Assembly (NCBI RefSeq): GCF_013267355.1
Contig: NZ_CP053985.1
Span: 5,828,001 to 5,892,000 of the forward strand
Origin: Achromobacter pestifer
GTDB taxonomy: Bacteria; Pseudomonadota; Gammaproteobacteria; Burkholderiales; Burkholderiaceae_B
Direction: 5' to 3'
Length of the DNA: 64,000 nucleotides
Below the pieces are notes generated by a model that saw nothing but the letters and a program-made list of their open reading frames with translations, was not told the origin of the DNA and made no database searches. A program made the position numbers and the translations under genes. This document shows positions 8,620 to 17,289 of the stretch, piece by piece (within the stretch, counting starts at the first letter, position 1; each line of letters opens with the position of its first letter).

Positions 8620-9414
8620 TCAAGCGCCCGGGCCGCCGTAGCGGCCCGGCGTCGCGCCCAGTTCGCGCTTGAACATGGCAATGAAGGCGCTGACGTTGTC
8701 GTAACCCAATTCCAAGGCCACCGTGGTCACGGCGGCGCCCTCCGCCAGCATTTCCCGCGCCCGCATCAGCCGGGCGCGCTGCCGCCATGCCCCCAGGGTC
8801 AGGCCGGTTTCCGCCAGGTAGCGGCGCGCCAGGGTGCGCGGCGACATGCCGATCTCGGCAGCCCATTCTTCCTGCGTCCGCATATCGGAGGGTTGGTCCG
8901 ACAGCGCAAGCGCCAACCGTTGCAGCCGCGGATCGCGCGGCAGGAGCAGCGCCTGGCCGGCATGCGGCAAGGTCCGGATTTCATCGCGGATCACTTCAAT
9001 CAGACGGCTGCGGGCCGGGTCTTTCGTGTCGCCGTCCCAGGACGCGGCACGGCTCACGGCGGCCAGCAGCAGATCCGAGGCATGCAGCACGCAGGGCGCC
9101 GCAGGCAGCCCCGCGCAAGCCGCCGGGCTCAAGTACGCGCTATAGCCGGCATAGGGACCGTGCGAGTACAGCCCGTGCGGCAGGTCGGGGGGGATCCAGA
9201 CCGCCTGGCGGGATGCCACCACCCATTGATGCTCTCCCGCATAGACCGTCAGCAAACCTTGATAGGCGCCCAATAGTTGCCCGCGCGCGTGCTGGTGCAT
9301 GGCGGTATGGCGCAGCGCGCCGTCCTGGCTGCGCACGGCGATCAGCCTGGGGCCGCCGCGGGCGCGGGCGAGTCCGGGGTCGAGCAAGGGCGGGTTGGGA
9401 GCAGGCAGCGCCAT
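8620..9414 (-). CDS. AraC family transcriptional regulator
   Basis: 264 residues. An N-terminal cupin-like sensor (~20-110, with HQHARGQLLGAYQGLLTV) is followed by a C-terminal AraC double HTH (~165-260), including the diagnostic second-helix region VALELGYDNVSAFIAMFKRE. The sensor resembles the AraC_binding domains of drug- and metabolite-responsive regulators. It is convergent with the NYN gene and divergent from a small unknown gene at 9512, which may be its target. Start MALPAPNPPLL fits the usual short N-terminus. Confidence 0.88.
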   Translation of the reverse strand: MALPAPNPPLLDPGLARARGGPRLIAVRSQDGALRHTAMHQHARGQLLGAYQGLLTVYAGEHQWVVASRQAVWIPPDLPHGLYSHGPYAGYSAYLSPAACAGLPAAPCVLHASDLLLAAVSRAASWDGDTKDPARSRLIEVIRDEIRTLPHAGQALLLPRDPRLQRLALALSDQPSDMRTQEEWAAEIGMSPRTLARRYLAETGLTLGAWRQRARLMRAREMLAEGAAVTTVALELGYDNVSAFIAMFKRELGATPGRYGGPGA

Positions 9415-9511
9415 TGGCGGAAATACCGTATTGAATGACCAGAACCACGCAGACTTGCCATGCGGGCGCGTCTATCGTAACTCCTGTCTCGAACTTCAAC
9501 AGGAGCACTAC

Positions 9512-9778
9512 ATGAAAGCAAGCGACGTCCTGCCCGACGGCAGGGATCTGGGAGAGTTCAACGGCGTGGCCGTGCGCAAGGGAACGGTGGGGGCGTTTCT
9601 CGCCAACGCCCGCGTTTGCCTCGACCCGCTGGCGCCGGCCCAGGCCGTGGCCGATGCGCGCAGGGACATCCAGGAGGCCTTGCCGGCGCTGAACGCGCTG
9701 GGGCTGTTCGAGGTGCTGCAAATACGCGATCCCGCGCTGCGCGCCTGGATGCTTGAAATAGGCGCGGCCGCAAGCTGA
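9512..9778 (+). CDS. conserved-looking small protein, 88 aa
   Basis: 88 residues, starting MKASDVLPDGRDLGEFNG at an ATG six bases after a strong AGGAG. It has no signal peptide or membrane segment. The acidic/helical composition with the segments VRKGTVGAFLANARV and RDPALRAWMLEIG reads like a folded cytosolic protein. Its function is unknown. It is divergent from an AraC regulator 97 bases away, which suggests that regulator controls it. Confidence 0.7.
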   Translation: MKASDVLPDGRDLGEFNGVAVRKGTVGAFLANARVCLDPLAPAQAVADARRDIQEALPALNALGLFEVLQIRDPALRAWMLEIGAAAS

Positions 9779-9880
9779 GCCTGGGTAGGCAGGCGCCCCG
9801 GGAACCGGGGCTCGTGCTCTATCATGCTGCTTTGGATACGGGCCGCGCGCCGCGCTGCGGCCCATCGCCTCGGATTACGC

Positions 9881-10387
9881 ATGCAATACGTTCTGGTCAG
9901 TTCCTGCCTGCTGGGCAACCCCGTGCGCTACGACGGACGCGGCGCGTCCCATGACAACGCCGTGCTTGCGCGTTGGCGGGACGAAGGCCGGGTGGTGGCC
10001 GTCTGTCCGGAAATGGCGGGCGGCATGCCGGTTCCGCGCCCGCCCGCCGAGATCGAGCCGGATGCGGACGCGGCGGCGGTGCTGGCCGGCCGCGCCCGCG
10101 TGATGGCGGTGTCGGGCGAGGACGTGACGACCCCCTTCGTGCACGGCGCGCAGGCGGCCTTGGCGGCTGCGCGCCAGCACGCCATCGGCATCGCGGTACT
10201 GAAGGAGGGCAGCCCTTCCTGTGGCAGCGGCTACGTGTACGACGGCCATTTCGCCGGACGCAAGCAGCCCGGCGTGGGCGTGACGGCCGAACTGCTGGCC
10301 CGGGCGGGCCTGCGCGTCTTCAGTGAAAAGCAATGGGATGAGGCCCAGGCCTGTCTGGCCGGCCTGGAGGCGGCCGATGGGCGCTGA
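9881..10387 (+). CDS. DUF523 family protein
   Basis: 168 residues. The DUF523 features are present: SSCLLGNPVRYDG near the N-terminus (residues ~6-18), CPEMAGGMPVPRPPAEI (~45-62) and the Cys-containing KEGSPSCGSG motif (~110-120). The family is widespread, has conserved cysteines and is of unknown function; some members are fused to DUF1722. The start MQYVLVSS was chosen because the family begins with this strand. It overlaps the next gene by 11 bases. Confidence 0.88.
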   Translation: MQYVLVSSCLLGNPVRYDGRGASHDNAVLARWRDEGRVVAVCPEMAGGMPVPRPPAEIEPDADAAAVLAGRARVMAVSGEDVTTPFVHGAQAALAAARQHAIGIAVLKEGSPSCGSGYVYDGHFAGRKQPGVGVTAELLARAGLRVFSEKQWDEAQACLAGLEAADGR

Positions 10388-10694
10388 CGTGGGCGACCTG
10401 CTGGTGCTGCTGGGCGCGGCGGGCTGTGCGGTCCTGGCCTGGAAGGCGGCAGTGCGCACCGGCCGCAGCAAAGGCCTGCTGCGCTTGGCCGCGGGCGTAA
10501 GCCTGGCCCTGTCCGCGCTCTTTTTCTACGCCTGGTACGCGCAGTACCTGAGGTGGGATTTCAACGAGCTGGGCCGCTACTACGACCCGGTCGACCAGGT
10601 GGTCTACACGGATTCGGGATTCGTCTGGATCCTGCCCGCAGGCGCCATGCTGGCGATCGGCCTGCTGTGCGCCTGGCGCGGCTGGCGCCGCTGA
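10377..10694 (+). CDS. small membrane protein
   Basis: 105 residues with three likely membrane helices: VGDLLVLLGAAGCAVLAW, LRLAAGVSLALSALFFYAWY and FVWILPAGAMLAIGLLCA. Between the second and third lies a soluble loop rich in Tyr and Asp (YYDPVDQVVYTDSG). Its start overlaps the DUF523 stop, so the two are probably translated together. No family was recognised. Confidence 0.65.
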   Translation: MGADVGDLLVLLGAAGCAVLAWKAAVRTGRSKGLLRLAAGVSLALSALFFYAWYAQYLRWDFNELGRYYDPVDQVVYTDSGFVWILPAGAMLAIGLLCAWRGWRR

Positions 10695-10722
10695 GCCGCC
10701 AGCCGCTCACTGCCCCCCGCGG

Positions 10723-11700
10723 CTATTCGCTGCGGATATTGGCCTGCTTCACGATCTGGCCGTTGGCGGCATATTCCTTCTGCACCAGGGCCGTGAACTG
10801 CTCCACCGTGCCGGGCGACATGATGTTCAGCGCATCCGTCAGCGGCTTGCTGATGTCCGGCATGGCGGCGATCCGGTTGATGAGGCCGTTCATGCGCTGA
10901 CGGAATTCCGGACTGGTGCTGGCCGGAGCGAAAAAACCGAAGGTGGACGTCATATTGGCCATGGGATAGCCCAGTTCGGCCAGCGTCGGCGTGCCGGGCC
11001 GTCCCAGCAGCCGGGCGGGCGAGCCCACCGCCAGCAGTGTGAGCTTGCCTTCGTCGATCAGCGTATTGACCGGGCCGGAGGCATTGACCAGCATCAGCGT
11101 GAACTGGCCGCCCAGGGCGTCGGGCACCATCTGCGCCATGCCCTTATATGGCACGTGCGTGATGCGCACGTCCGCCTGGCCGTTGATCTGCTCCAGCATC
11201 AAGTGGCCCAGCGAGCCCACGCCGGCCGTCGCCAGCGACAGGCCGCCAGGATCGGCCTTGGCCTGGGCCAGCATGTCCTGGAAGGTCTTGCCGGTGAACT
11301 TCGGGCCGCCCACCAGATAGACCGGCGAATACATTACGGACGCCACGGGCGCCAGGTCCTTCAAGGGGTCGTACAGCGTCTTCATCACATGCGGCGACAG
11401 TGTGACAGGACTGACGGCGGTAAAGGCCAGGGTGTTCTCGTCATGGGCCCGCGCCACCGTATTCATGCCTATCATGCCGCCCGCGCCGCCGCGGTTCTCC
11501 ACCACCACGGGCCGGCCCAGTTCCGCCGCCAGCTTCTGCGCGAAGGCGCGCGCGGTGTTGTCGACGATGCCACCCGCGCCATAGGGCACGACGATGGTCA
11601 TGGCCTGTGCCTTGGCGTCGGCCTGGGCGTGCGCGGCGGCCGAGAACGCGCAGGCCGCGCCGATGGCGCACAGCCCCGCGATCCGCTTGAGATTCAACAT
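10723..11700 (-). CDS. Bug family tripartite tricarboxylate transporter receptor
   Basis: 325 residues. A signal peptide ends at AAAHA (~residue 24), then the Bug fold begins TIVVPYGAGGIVDNTARAFA with the family's characteristic VVENRGGAGG motif (~65) and VPYKGMAQ (~165). Bug proteins are periplasmic receptors that bind carboxylates or amino-acid-like ligands and are hugely expanded in Bordetella and Achromobacter. No TctA/TctB membrane genes are nearby, so it is an orphan receptor. The start MLNLKRIAG gives a normal signal peptide. Confidence 0.9.
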   Translation of the reverse strand: MLNLKRIAGLCAIGAACAFSAAAHAQADAKAQAMTIVVPYGAGGIVDNTARAFAQKLAAELGRPVVVENRGGAGGMIGMNTVARAHDENTLAFTAVSPVTLSPHVMKTLYDPLKDLAPVASVMYSPVYLVGGPKFTGKTFQDMLAQAKADPGGLSLATAGVGSLGHLMLEQINGQADVRITHVPYKGMAQMVPDALGGQFTLMLVNASGPVNTLIDEGKLTLLAVGSPARLLGRPGTPTLAELGYPMANMTSTFGFFAPASTSPEFRQRMNGLINRIAAMPDISKPLTDALNIMSPGTVEQFTALVQKEYAANGQIVKQANIRSE

Positions 11701-11829
11701 GCTTTCCCCTTGTCTATGCCCGACGGCCTGTCCACCGGGACGCGGCGACGGCCCTTCAATGAGGCGCGCCGGCATGCAGTGTGTGCAGGCCGGCGCGGCG
11801 GGACAAGCGGGAATACCCGGAATGGCGTG

Positions 11830-12408
11830 TCAGTGCGCGCGGTAGCCGCGGCTGGTCATGCAGGAATCGAGCGCCCGGTTATAGGAGTCCACCATGACCT
11901 GGGTGGTCCATTGCGTGATGGTGGCCGGGTCGTAACCGCTCTGGTTCATGGCCCAGCGCTGGCAGTCCAGGCTGGCGTTGGCCTGGGCGCTGTTGACGGG
12001 CGGTACGGACTCGTATTGCACCGGCTCGTACTGAGGCTGGGGCGCGCTGTACACGGGCTGCGCCTCGTATACCGGCGCGTTGTAGACGGGGGCCGCGTAG
12101 ACCGGCGGGCTGGTGTAGCCCACGCCCGATGAATAGACGCCTGCCTGGGTGTAGGAGGGCCCGGAATCCGCCGCCAGCAGCAGGCCTATGGTGGCCAGCG
12201 CGAAGGCGCCGCCTATCCACCAACCGTCGGAACTGCTGCTGCCGCCATGGTAATTGTGATATCCGCCGTGGTATCCGCCACCGTGATATCCGCCGCCATG
12301 GCCGCCGCCCCAATAACCGCCACCGCGCCCGCCGGCCATGGCGGGGGCGCTTGCCACGGCCAACGCCAGCGCCGCGACGATGGCCATACGGCCAGAAAAC
12401 CGCTTCAT
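11830..12408 (-). CDS. exported Gly/His-rich envelope protein
   Basis: 192 residues. A signal peptide ends near SAPAMAG. Residues ~27-55 are Gly/His/Tyr repeats (GGGYHGGGYHGGYHNYHGG), followed by a hydrophobic segment GWWIGGAFALATIGLLLA that could anchor the protein. Next comes a repetitive Pro-Val-Tyr stretch (PPVYAAPVYNAPVYEAQPVY, ~100-120), and the C-terminal ~50 residues carry two cysteines (LDCQRW, DSCMTSRGYRAH). The Gly/His block could bind metal ions, by analogy with other GH-rich proteins. The role is unknown. Confidence 0.75.
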   Translation of the reverse strand: MKRFSGRMAIVAALALAVASAPAMAGGRGGGYWGGGHGGGYHGGGYHGGYHNYHGGSSSSDGWWIGGAFALATIGLLLAADSGPSYTQAGVYSSGVGYTSPPVYAAPVYNAPVYEAQPVYSAPQPQYEPVQYESVPPVNSAQANASLDCQRWAMNQSGYDPATITQWTTQVMVDSYNRALDSCMTSRGYRAH

Positions 12409-12527
12409 GATCTTGCTCCTGATCCGCCCCGGGGCCGGCATGGCGCCTGACCCGGACCGATACTGCCACTTTACTGCCTGGCCGCTTCCATAAAGTGTCT
12501 CAAGCGCTACGGAGATTTCAACTGATT

Positions 12528-12713
12528 TCAGCGGGGCGCAGCCGGGTCCTGGTGGTCAGGCCAACTGTTGCAGGAACGCGACTGGCCAGGGCGCGGCGTG
12601 ATTTGCGGCTTGTCGTTTAAGTCCGAGGCGTCGGGTTGCATGGTCTTGTACACGGGATAGGGCACGCAGCCCGAGAGCAGACTGGCGAGCGCCAGGGGTG
12701 CAAGAGTTGGCAA
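12528..12713 (-). CDS. possible small lipoprotein, 61 aa
   Basis: A 61-codon frame with an apparent lipoprotein signal: PTLAPLALASLLSGC followed by VPYPVYKTMQPDASD. The only usable start is TTG (12713-12711), because an in-frame stop lies two codons upstream; no good ribosome site is visible. The lipobox LLSGC is convincing, the start is not. It may be a small outer-membrane lipoprotein or a decayed one. It runs divergently from the TetR gene. Confidence 0.45.
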   Translation of the reverse strand: MPTLAPLALASLLSGCVPYPVYKTMQPDASDLNDKPQITPRPGQSRSCNSWPDHQDPAAPR

Positions 12714-12808
12714 GCACTAGGGGAATGACATTGCAATGGTTGTATCCGTCCTGGGGACCGTGGGTAAAACCAGTGGCTAAAAGCGCCGAAGGGTAGTATT
12801 TTCTCGCG

Positions 12809-13429
12809 ATGATTACGGCACGACCCTCTTCTTTATCGCAAGACAAGCGTCTCACCAAGGGTGAACGCACACGGGCTCAACTCCTGGAGGTCGCGGCGGC
12901 GGAGTTCGCGGAACGCGGATTCCAGCATACGCGGATCAGCGACATCGTCGCCCGGGCCAGCGTGACCCAACCTGTCTTCTATCAATACTTCGCCAGCAAG
13001 CAGGCGGCCTACGACGAACTGGTGGGCATGTTCGCCCAGCGCTTGCGGCAGGCCATCGGACAGGCGCGTCCACCTGACGGACTGAAAGGCGCCGAACTGG
13101 CCGGGCGCATCCGCGGCGGCGTGAGCGGCCTGCTCGCCATCCTGCAGGAAGATCCCAACCTGACCCGCATCGGCTTCTTCCAGGCCGCCGAGGCCGAGGC
13201 GCTGAAGGATGAATTGGTGGCGATGATTGCCGACAATGCGGACGCTGAACGCCAGGCCGGCTGGTTCCGCGAGGATGTGCCATCCAATTGGTTCGCCCAA
13301 TCGATGATGGGCATCATCGAACGGTTCACGCGGCAGGGGCCGGACGCGGCCAGGCAGCAGGCCCTGGCGGAATTCATCACCGATCTGCTACTGGACGGGA
13401 TACGCAAACGACAACCACAAGCCTCCTAG
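12809..13429 (+). CDS. TetR family transcriptional regulator
   Basis: 206 residues. The N-terminal TetR HTH (~residues 15-65) is clear: TRAQLLEVAAAEFAERGFQHTRISDIVARASVTQPVFYQYF, given here only as the landmark pieces FAERGF and VFYQYFASK. The ligand-binding helical domain (~70-200) is not diagnostic. It probably represses a nearby transport or catabolic gene; the divergent small lipoprotein frame is the closest candidate. Its stop codon lies inside the following terminator. Confidence 0.9.
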   Translation: MITARPSSLSQDKRLTKGERTRAQLLEVAAAEFAERGFQHTRISDIVARASVTQPVFYQYFASKQAAYDELVGMFAQRLRQAIGQARPPDGLKGAELAGRIRGGVSGLLAILQEDPNLTRIGFFQAAEAEALKDELVAMIADNADAERQAGWFREDVPSNWFAQSMMGIIERFTRQGPDAARQQALAEFITDLLLDGIRKRQPQAS

Positions 13430-13446
13430 CCGGAGGCTTTTTTTTG
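13419..13446 (+). terminator. Rho-independent terminator of the TetR gene
   Basis: Stem AAGCCTCC (13419-13426) pairs with GGAGGCTT (13432-13439), followed by a T-run of eight or nine. The TetR stop codon TAG (13427-13429) is in the loop, so the terminator overlaps the coding end. Confidence 0.9.
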
Positions 13447-13475
13447 GCCCGAGGGGCGATCGCCCCCTCCGGCTC

Positions 13476-13871
13476 TCAGGCCCAGGTCTCTTGCAGATAC
13501 ATCCATTGCGGCTGGCCGCCGGGCTGTACTGTGAACAGTGCCGTAGCGCGCCGCTGAGTCGCGCCCGCGTTCCAGGCATGGCGTTCGCGATAGCTCAGCA
13601 GCACTGAAGCCGCGTCGGCGTGCAGCACGGTCAGCTCGTCGATATCGATCTTCAGGCCGGGGCGGGCGCCCCGCAAACTGCCGAACAAGGCCGGCAAGGC
13701 TTCCGCGGGCAGGCATCGGCCATCCGCCGCGATCATGCTGAAGCCGGGCGCAAAGTCCTCGAGCAGGGCGGTCAGCTGTGTGTCCGGCGCATCGGGCGAG
13801 CCTATCCAGTGTTCGATACGGGAATGGACGTCGAAGGCCAGACGCAGGCAATGGGATGAAAGGTCGGACAT
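13476..13871 (-). CDS. SnoaL/NTF2-like protein
   Basis: 131 residues with the cone-like NTF2/SnoaL layout: an N-terminal helix (CLRLAFDVHSRIEHWIG), a middle FAPGFSMIAADGRCLPAEALPALF helix-strand segment (~40-65), and C-terminal strands ending in PQWMYLQETWA. The family covers polyketide cyclases, isomerases and DUF4440 proteins; no catalytic assignment is possible. It is divergent from a LysR regulator 111 bases away, which may control it. Confidence 0.7.
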   Translation of the reverse strand: MSDLSSHCLRLAFDVHSRIEHWIGSPDAPDTQLTALLEDFAPGFSMIAADGRCLPAEALPALFGSLRGARPGLKIDIDELTVLHADAASVLLSYRERHAWNAGATQRRATALFTVQPGGQPQWMYLQETWA

Positions 13872-13982
13872 GGGAAGGATTCATGGAAAGGGAGCGCCAT
13901 TCTAGGAGCCTCGTTGTTCCCGAAAAATGCCCTATGGATGGATATACTGTTCTTGTTTTTTTGACAATAAATCCATGCCCTC

Positions 13983-14879
13983 ATGATCAATCTGAATCGT
14001 CTGGCGATGTATGCGGCAGTGGTTGAAGCCGGGACGTTCACGGCGGCGGCCGATGCGCTGGGCACGACCAAGGCGGTGGTCAGCTTCAACATCAAACAGT
14101 TGGAACAGGAGCTGGGCGTGGCGCTGTTGACGCGCAGCACGCGGCGGCTGGCGCTGACCGAAGCGGGCGAGGGCTTCTACGGCCATTGCGCGCGCATGCT
14201 GCGCGCGGCCGAGACGGCGGTGGACGAGGCGCGTTCCGGCCAGGCCGCCTTGTCGGGCAGCCTGCGGGTGACGGCGTCGGTGGATTACGGCAACCGGGTG
14301 GTGGCGCCGGCGCTGGCGGCGTTTGCATGCGCGCATCCCGCCCTGCGGGTGGGCTATCGCGCCGGGTCGGCGCACGCGGACCTGATCGCCGAACGTCTGG
14401 ACCTGGCCATTCGGGTGGGGGCGCTGGAAGACTCCAGCTACCGCGCCACGCGGATCGGCCAGTTCAAGCTGTGGCTGGTGGCCAGTCCGGCACTGCTGGC
14501 GCAACATGGGGCGCCGCGCACGCCGCAGGCGCTGGCGGCGCTGCCCTGGCTGGCGAATCGGCCTGGACGCAGCGACCGCTGGCGACTGACGGACGGCAAG
14601 GGGCGCGAGCATGAGTTACGGGTGGCGCCGGTGGCGCAGGCCGATACCGCCTCGGCCCTATTGGCGTTCGCGGAAGCGGGATGCGGTGTGGCCGCGCTGC
14701 CGGAATGGCTGCTGGAAGAGCCCCTGGCGCGGGGCTCGTTGCAACGCGTGCTGCCTTCGTATGCGCTGCCGCGCCAGGAGGTTTACGCGGTCTATCCCGA
14801 CACGCGCCACGTCAGCGCCAAGGTCCGGCGCTTCATCGATTTCCTGCGAGAGCGGCTGGGGCCGTCCGGCAAGCCTTAG
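13983..14879 (+). CDS. LysR family transcriptional regulator
   Basis: 298 residues. N-terminal HTH of the LysR type (MINLNRLAMYAAVVEAGTFT, ADALGTTKAVVSFNIKQLE), then a periplasmic-binding-like effector domain (~90-295). It is of the CrgA/YhjC-like subgroup that often controls a divergent enzyme or exporter gene. The divergent neighbour is the SnoaL-like gene. The 111-base gap between them is AT-rich near the LysR start. Confidence 0.9.
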   Translation: MINLNRLAMYAAVVEAGTFTAAADALGTTKAVVSFNIKQLEQELGVALLTRSTRRLALTEAGEGFYGHCARMLRAAETAVDEARSGQAALSGSLRVTASVDYGNRVVAPALAAFACAHPALRVGYRAGSAHADLIAERLDLAIRVGALEDSSYRATRIGQFKLWLVASPALLAQHGAPRTPQALAALPWLANRPGRSDRWRLTDGKGREHELRVAPVAQADTASALLAFAEAGCGVAALPEWLLEEPLARGSLQRVLPSYALPRQEVYAVYPDTRHVSAKVRRFIDFLRERLGPSGKP

Positions 14880-14926
14880 GGGCGGAGCAAGGTCCTTTGA
14901 TTGCGCACAGGCCCTGGCCGCGCGTC

Positions 14927-16321
14927 TCAGCGCTCCAATGCCGGCGTGCCGCCCGCGCCCAGGTCCCAATACAAGCCCGTCATCAGGCTCAATGCCTGCC
15001 GCAGCAAAGCCGGTGGCAGGTGTTCGTTCGGCGCATGTTGGGAGCATCCGGGATAGGAATGCGGCACCCAGATCGTGCGCAGGCCCAGCACGTCGGTGAA
15101 GATGTCGTTGGGCAGGGAGCCGCCCAGGTTGGGCAGCACGGCGGTCTTGGCGCCGGAGGTGCGTTCCAGCGAATCCACCGCCCAGCGCACCCAGGCGTCG
15201 TCGGGGTCGATGCGGGTGGCGCGGAACATGTTCTCGCGAGTCAGCGTGATCTGGACCATGGGGAAGCCCTGGCGGTCCAGGTGGCGGCGCAGGGCGGGAA
15301 CCAGATCGTCCGGGTCCACGCCCACCACGAAGCGCAGCTGGCAACGCGCCCATGCCCGCGGCGGAATGGCGTTGACCGGGGTGTCGGGGTTACCGGTTTT
15401 GTAGGCCAGCACCTCGAACGAGCACCAGCCGAACACGCGCTCGGCCGGCGACAGGCCCGGTTCGCCCCACCACGGTTCGATCTCGGGGCCGTCGGCGCCG
15501 CCGTCCACCTGGCAATCGGCCAGGGCGCGCCGTACCGCGTCGGGCAGCTCGCGGGGGACCCATTCGGGGATGCGGATCTGGCCGGTGGGCGAGACCAGCG
15601 TGGAAATGGCGTGCGCCAGCTGGATGCCAGGGTTGGAGATCAGGCCGCCCCAATTACCCGAATGATGTCCGCCTGCGCGGGCCTCGATGCTCAGGTCGAA
15701 GTTCAGGCTGCCGCGCGCGCCCAGGAAAAGGGTGGGGCGCTCCGCGCTCAGCCGCGGCCCGTCCGAGGCGATCAGCAGGTCCGCCGACAGCATCGCGCGA
15801 TGCTCCTCACATAGATCGCGCAGGCCCATGGAGCCCGTTTCCTCGCCCATCTCGATCAGGTACTTGGCGTTGAAGCCCAGCTTGCCGCGCGTCTCCAGCA
15901 CCAGCCGCAAGGCTTCCATGTTGGTGGTGTGCTGGCCCTTGTTGTCGGCGATGCCGCGGCCATACCAGCGGCCCTCGGCTTCGGTCAGCGCCCAGGGCGA
16001 CAGGCCTTCCTTCCATTCTTTTTCCAGGCCGCGGATGACGTCGCCATGGCCGTAGCCCAGCACGGTGGGCAAGGACGGGTCCTCGATGCGCTCGGCGTAC
16101 AGGAACGGCGCCAGCGCCTTAGGATGCGTCAGCGTGCGGCAGGTGAAGCCCAGGGCTTCGAAGGCGGGCCGGATCTCGGCCTCCAGGTAGGCGGCCAGTT
16201 CGGGCGCGCGCGCCGGATTCTGGCTTTCCGTGGGCTGGGCCAGGCGGCGCGCCAGCAGCGCGCGAAAGGCGCCGGAATCAAAACACTGTTCCGCCTGGGC
16301 GATGGCTTGTGCGCGGGTCAT
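14927..16321 (-). CDS. M20 family metallopeptidase (dipeptidase-like)
   Basis: 464 residues. Metal-binding landmarks are GYGHGDV (~residue 91), the GRGIADNKGQ region (~125) and EMGEETGSMGLRD (~160), with a dimerisation domain (~200-320) containing GGHHSGNWGG. This matches the M20 peptidases that cleave dipeptides or acyl-amino acids in the cytoplasm. The start overlaps the upstream ABC ATPase stop by four bases (ATGA), so it is the last gene of the leftward peptide-transport operon and probably hydrolyses what the transporter brings in. Confidence 0.88.
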   Translation of the reverse strand: MTRAQAIAQAEQCFDSGAFRALLARRLAQPTESQNPARAPELAAYLEAEIRPAFEALGFTCRTLTHPKALAPFLYAERIEDPSLPTVLGYGHGDVIRGLEKEWKEGLSPWALTEAEGRWYGRGIADNKGQHTTNMEALRLVLETRGKLGFNAKYLIEMGEETGSMGLRDLCEEHRAMLSADLLIASDGPRLSAERPTLFLGARGSLNFDLSIEARAGGHHSGNWGGLISNPGIQLAHAISTLVSPTGQIRIPEWVPRELPDAVRRALADCQVDGGADGPEIEPWWGEPGLSPAERVFGWCSFEVLAYKTGNPDTPVNAIPPRAWARCQLRFVVGVDPDDLVPALRRHLDRQGFPMVQITLTRENMFRATRIDPDDAWVRWAVDSLERTSGAKTAVLPNLGGSLPNDIFTDVLGLRTIWVPHSYPGCSQHAPNEHLPPALLRQALSLMTGLYWDLGAGGTPALER

Positions 16322-17289
16322 GGTTGCTGGGCTCCGTTGGGGGTAGGGGGATAGAGGTGGCAGGCCACCACGGATTGCGCGCGCCGGGTCAGCGCCGGGC
16401 GTTCGGTCTTGCATTGGGCCATGGCTTGCTGGCAGCGCGGATGGAAGGGGCAGCCCGAAGGCGGGCGTAGCGGATCCGGGAACGACAGGCCCAGGCCCAT
16501 GTCCGGTATGCCCAGGCCGGGCTCGGGCGTCAGCACCGAGGCCAGCAGCGCCTGCGTATACGGATGGCGCGGATCATGGAACAGCTGCGCGGTGGCCGCG
16601 GATTCGACCACCCGGCCCAGGTACATCACCGCCACCTGGGTGGCGATGTGCTCCACCACCGCCAGGTTGTGGCTGATGAAGACATAGGTCAGGTTGAATT
16701 CGCGCCGCAGGTCCATCAGCAGGTTCATGATCTGGGCCTGCACCGACACGTCCAGCGCCGAGGTCGGCTCGTCGCAGATGACGATCTCGGGATGCATCAC
16801 CAGCGCCCGCGCGATGGCCACGCGTTGGCGCTGGCCGCCGGACAATTGGCCGGGCGTGTTATGCGCCAGTCGCGGCGGCAGGCCCACGCGCTCCAGCATC
16901 TCGATGGCCTTCTGTTGCTTCGGGTTGGCGATGCCGTGCACTTCCAGCGGCAACGACACGATGGAGGCGATGGAGCGGCGCGGATTGAGCGAGGAATACG
17001 GGTCCTGGAAGATAGGCTGGACGCGGCGGGCCAAGGCGCGCCGGCCCAGACTGCGGATGTCCTGCCCGTCCAGGCGGATCGCGCCCTCGGTCGGCGGCGT
17101 CAGGCCCAGCAGCATGCGGGCCAGCGTGGACTTGCCGCAGCCCGATTCGCCGACGATGCCCAGCACCGCGCCGCGCTCCACTGCCAGGTCCACGCCATTG
17201 ACCGCATGCAGGGTGCTGCGCGGCCGGAACATGCCCGAGCGGATCGAGAACTGCCTGCTGACGGCCTCGGCTTGCAGCAAGGGACTCAT
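16318..17289 (-). CDS. peptide ABC transporter ATPase (OppF/DppF type)
   Basis: 323 residues. Walker [10 protein letters not shown] (~residues 47-55), signature LSGGQRQRVAIARAL (~158), Walker B IVICDEPTSALD (~180) and the oligopeptide-type C-terminal extension with CPFHPRCQQAMAQC cysteines (~285-300). It pairs with the upstream OppD-type ATPase to power the permease. The start [10 protein letters not shown] was selected because it overlaps the upstream stop by four bases. The genes are all coupled leftward. Confidence 0.93.
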   Translation of the reverse strand: MSPLLQAEAVSRQFSIRSGMFRPRSTLHAVNGVDLAVERGAVLGIVGESGCGKSTLARMLLGLTPPTEGAIRLDGQDIRSLGRRALARRVQPIFQDPYSSLNPRRSIASIVSLPLEVHGIANPKQQKAIEMLERVGLPPRLAHNTPGQLSGGQRQRVAIARALVMHPEIVICDEPTSALDVSVQAQIMNLLMDLRREFNLTYVFISHNLAVVEHIATQVAVMYLGRVVESAATAQLFHDPRHPYTQALLASVLTPEPGLGIPDMGLGLSFPDPLRPPSGCPFHPRCQQAMAQCKTERPALTRRAQSVVACHLYPPTPNGAQQP

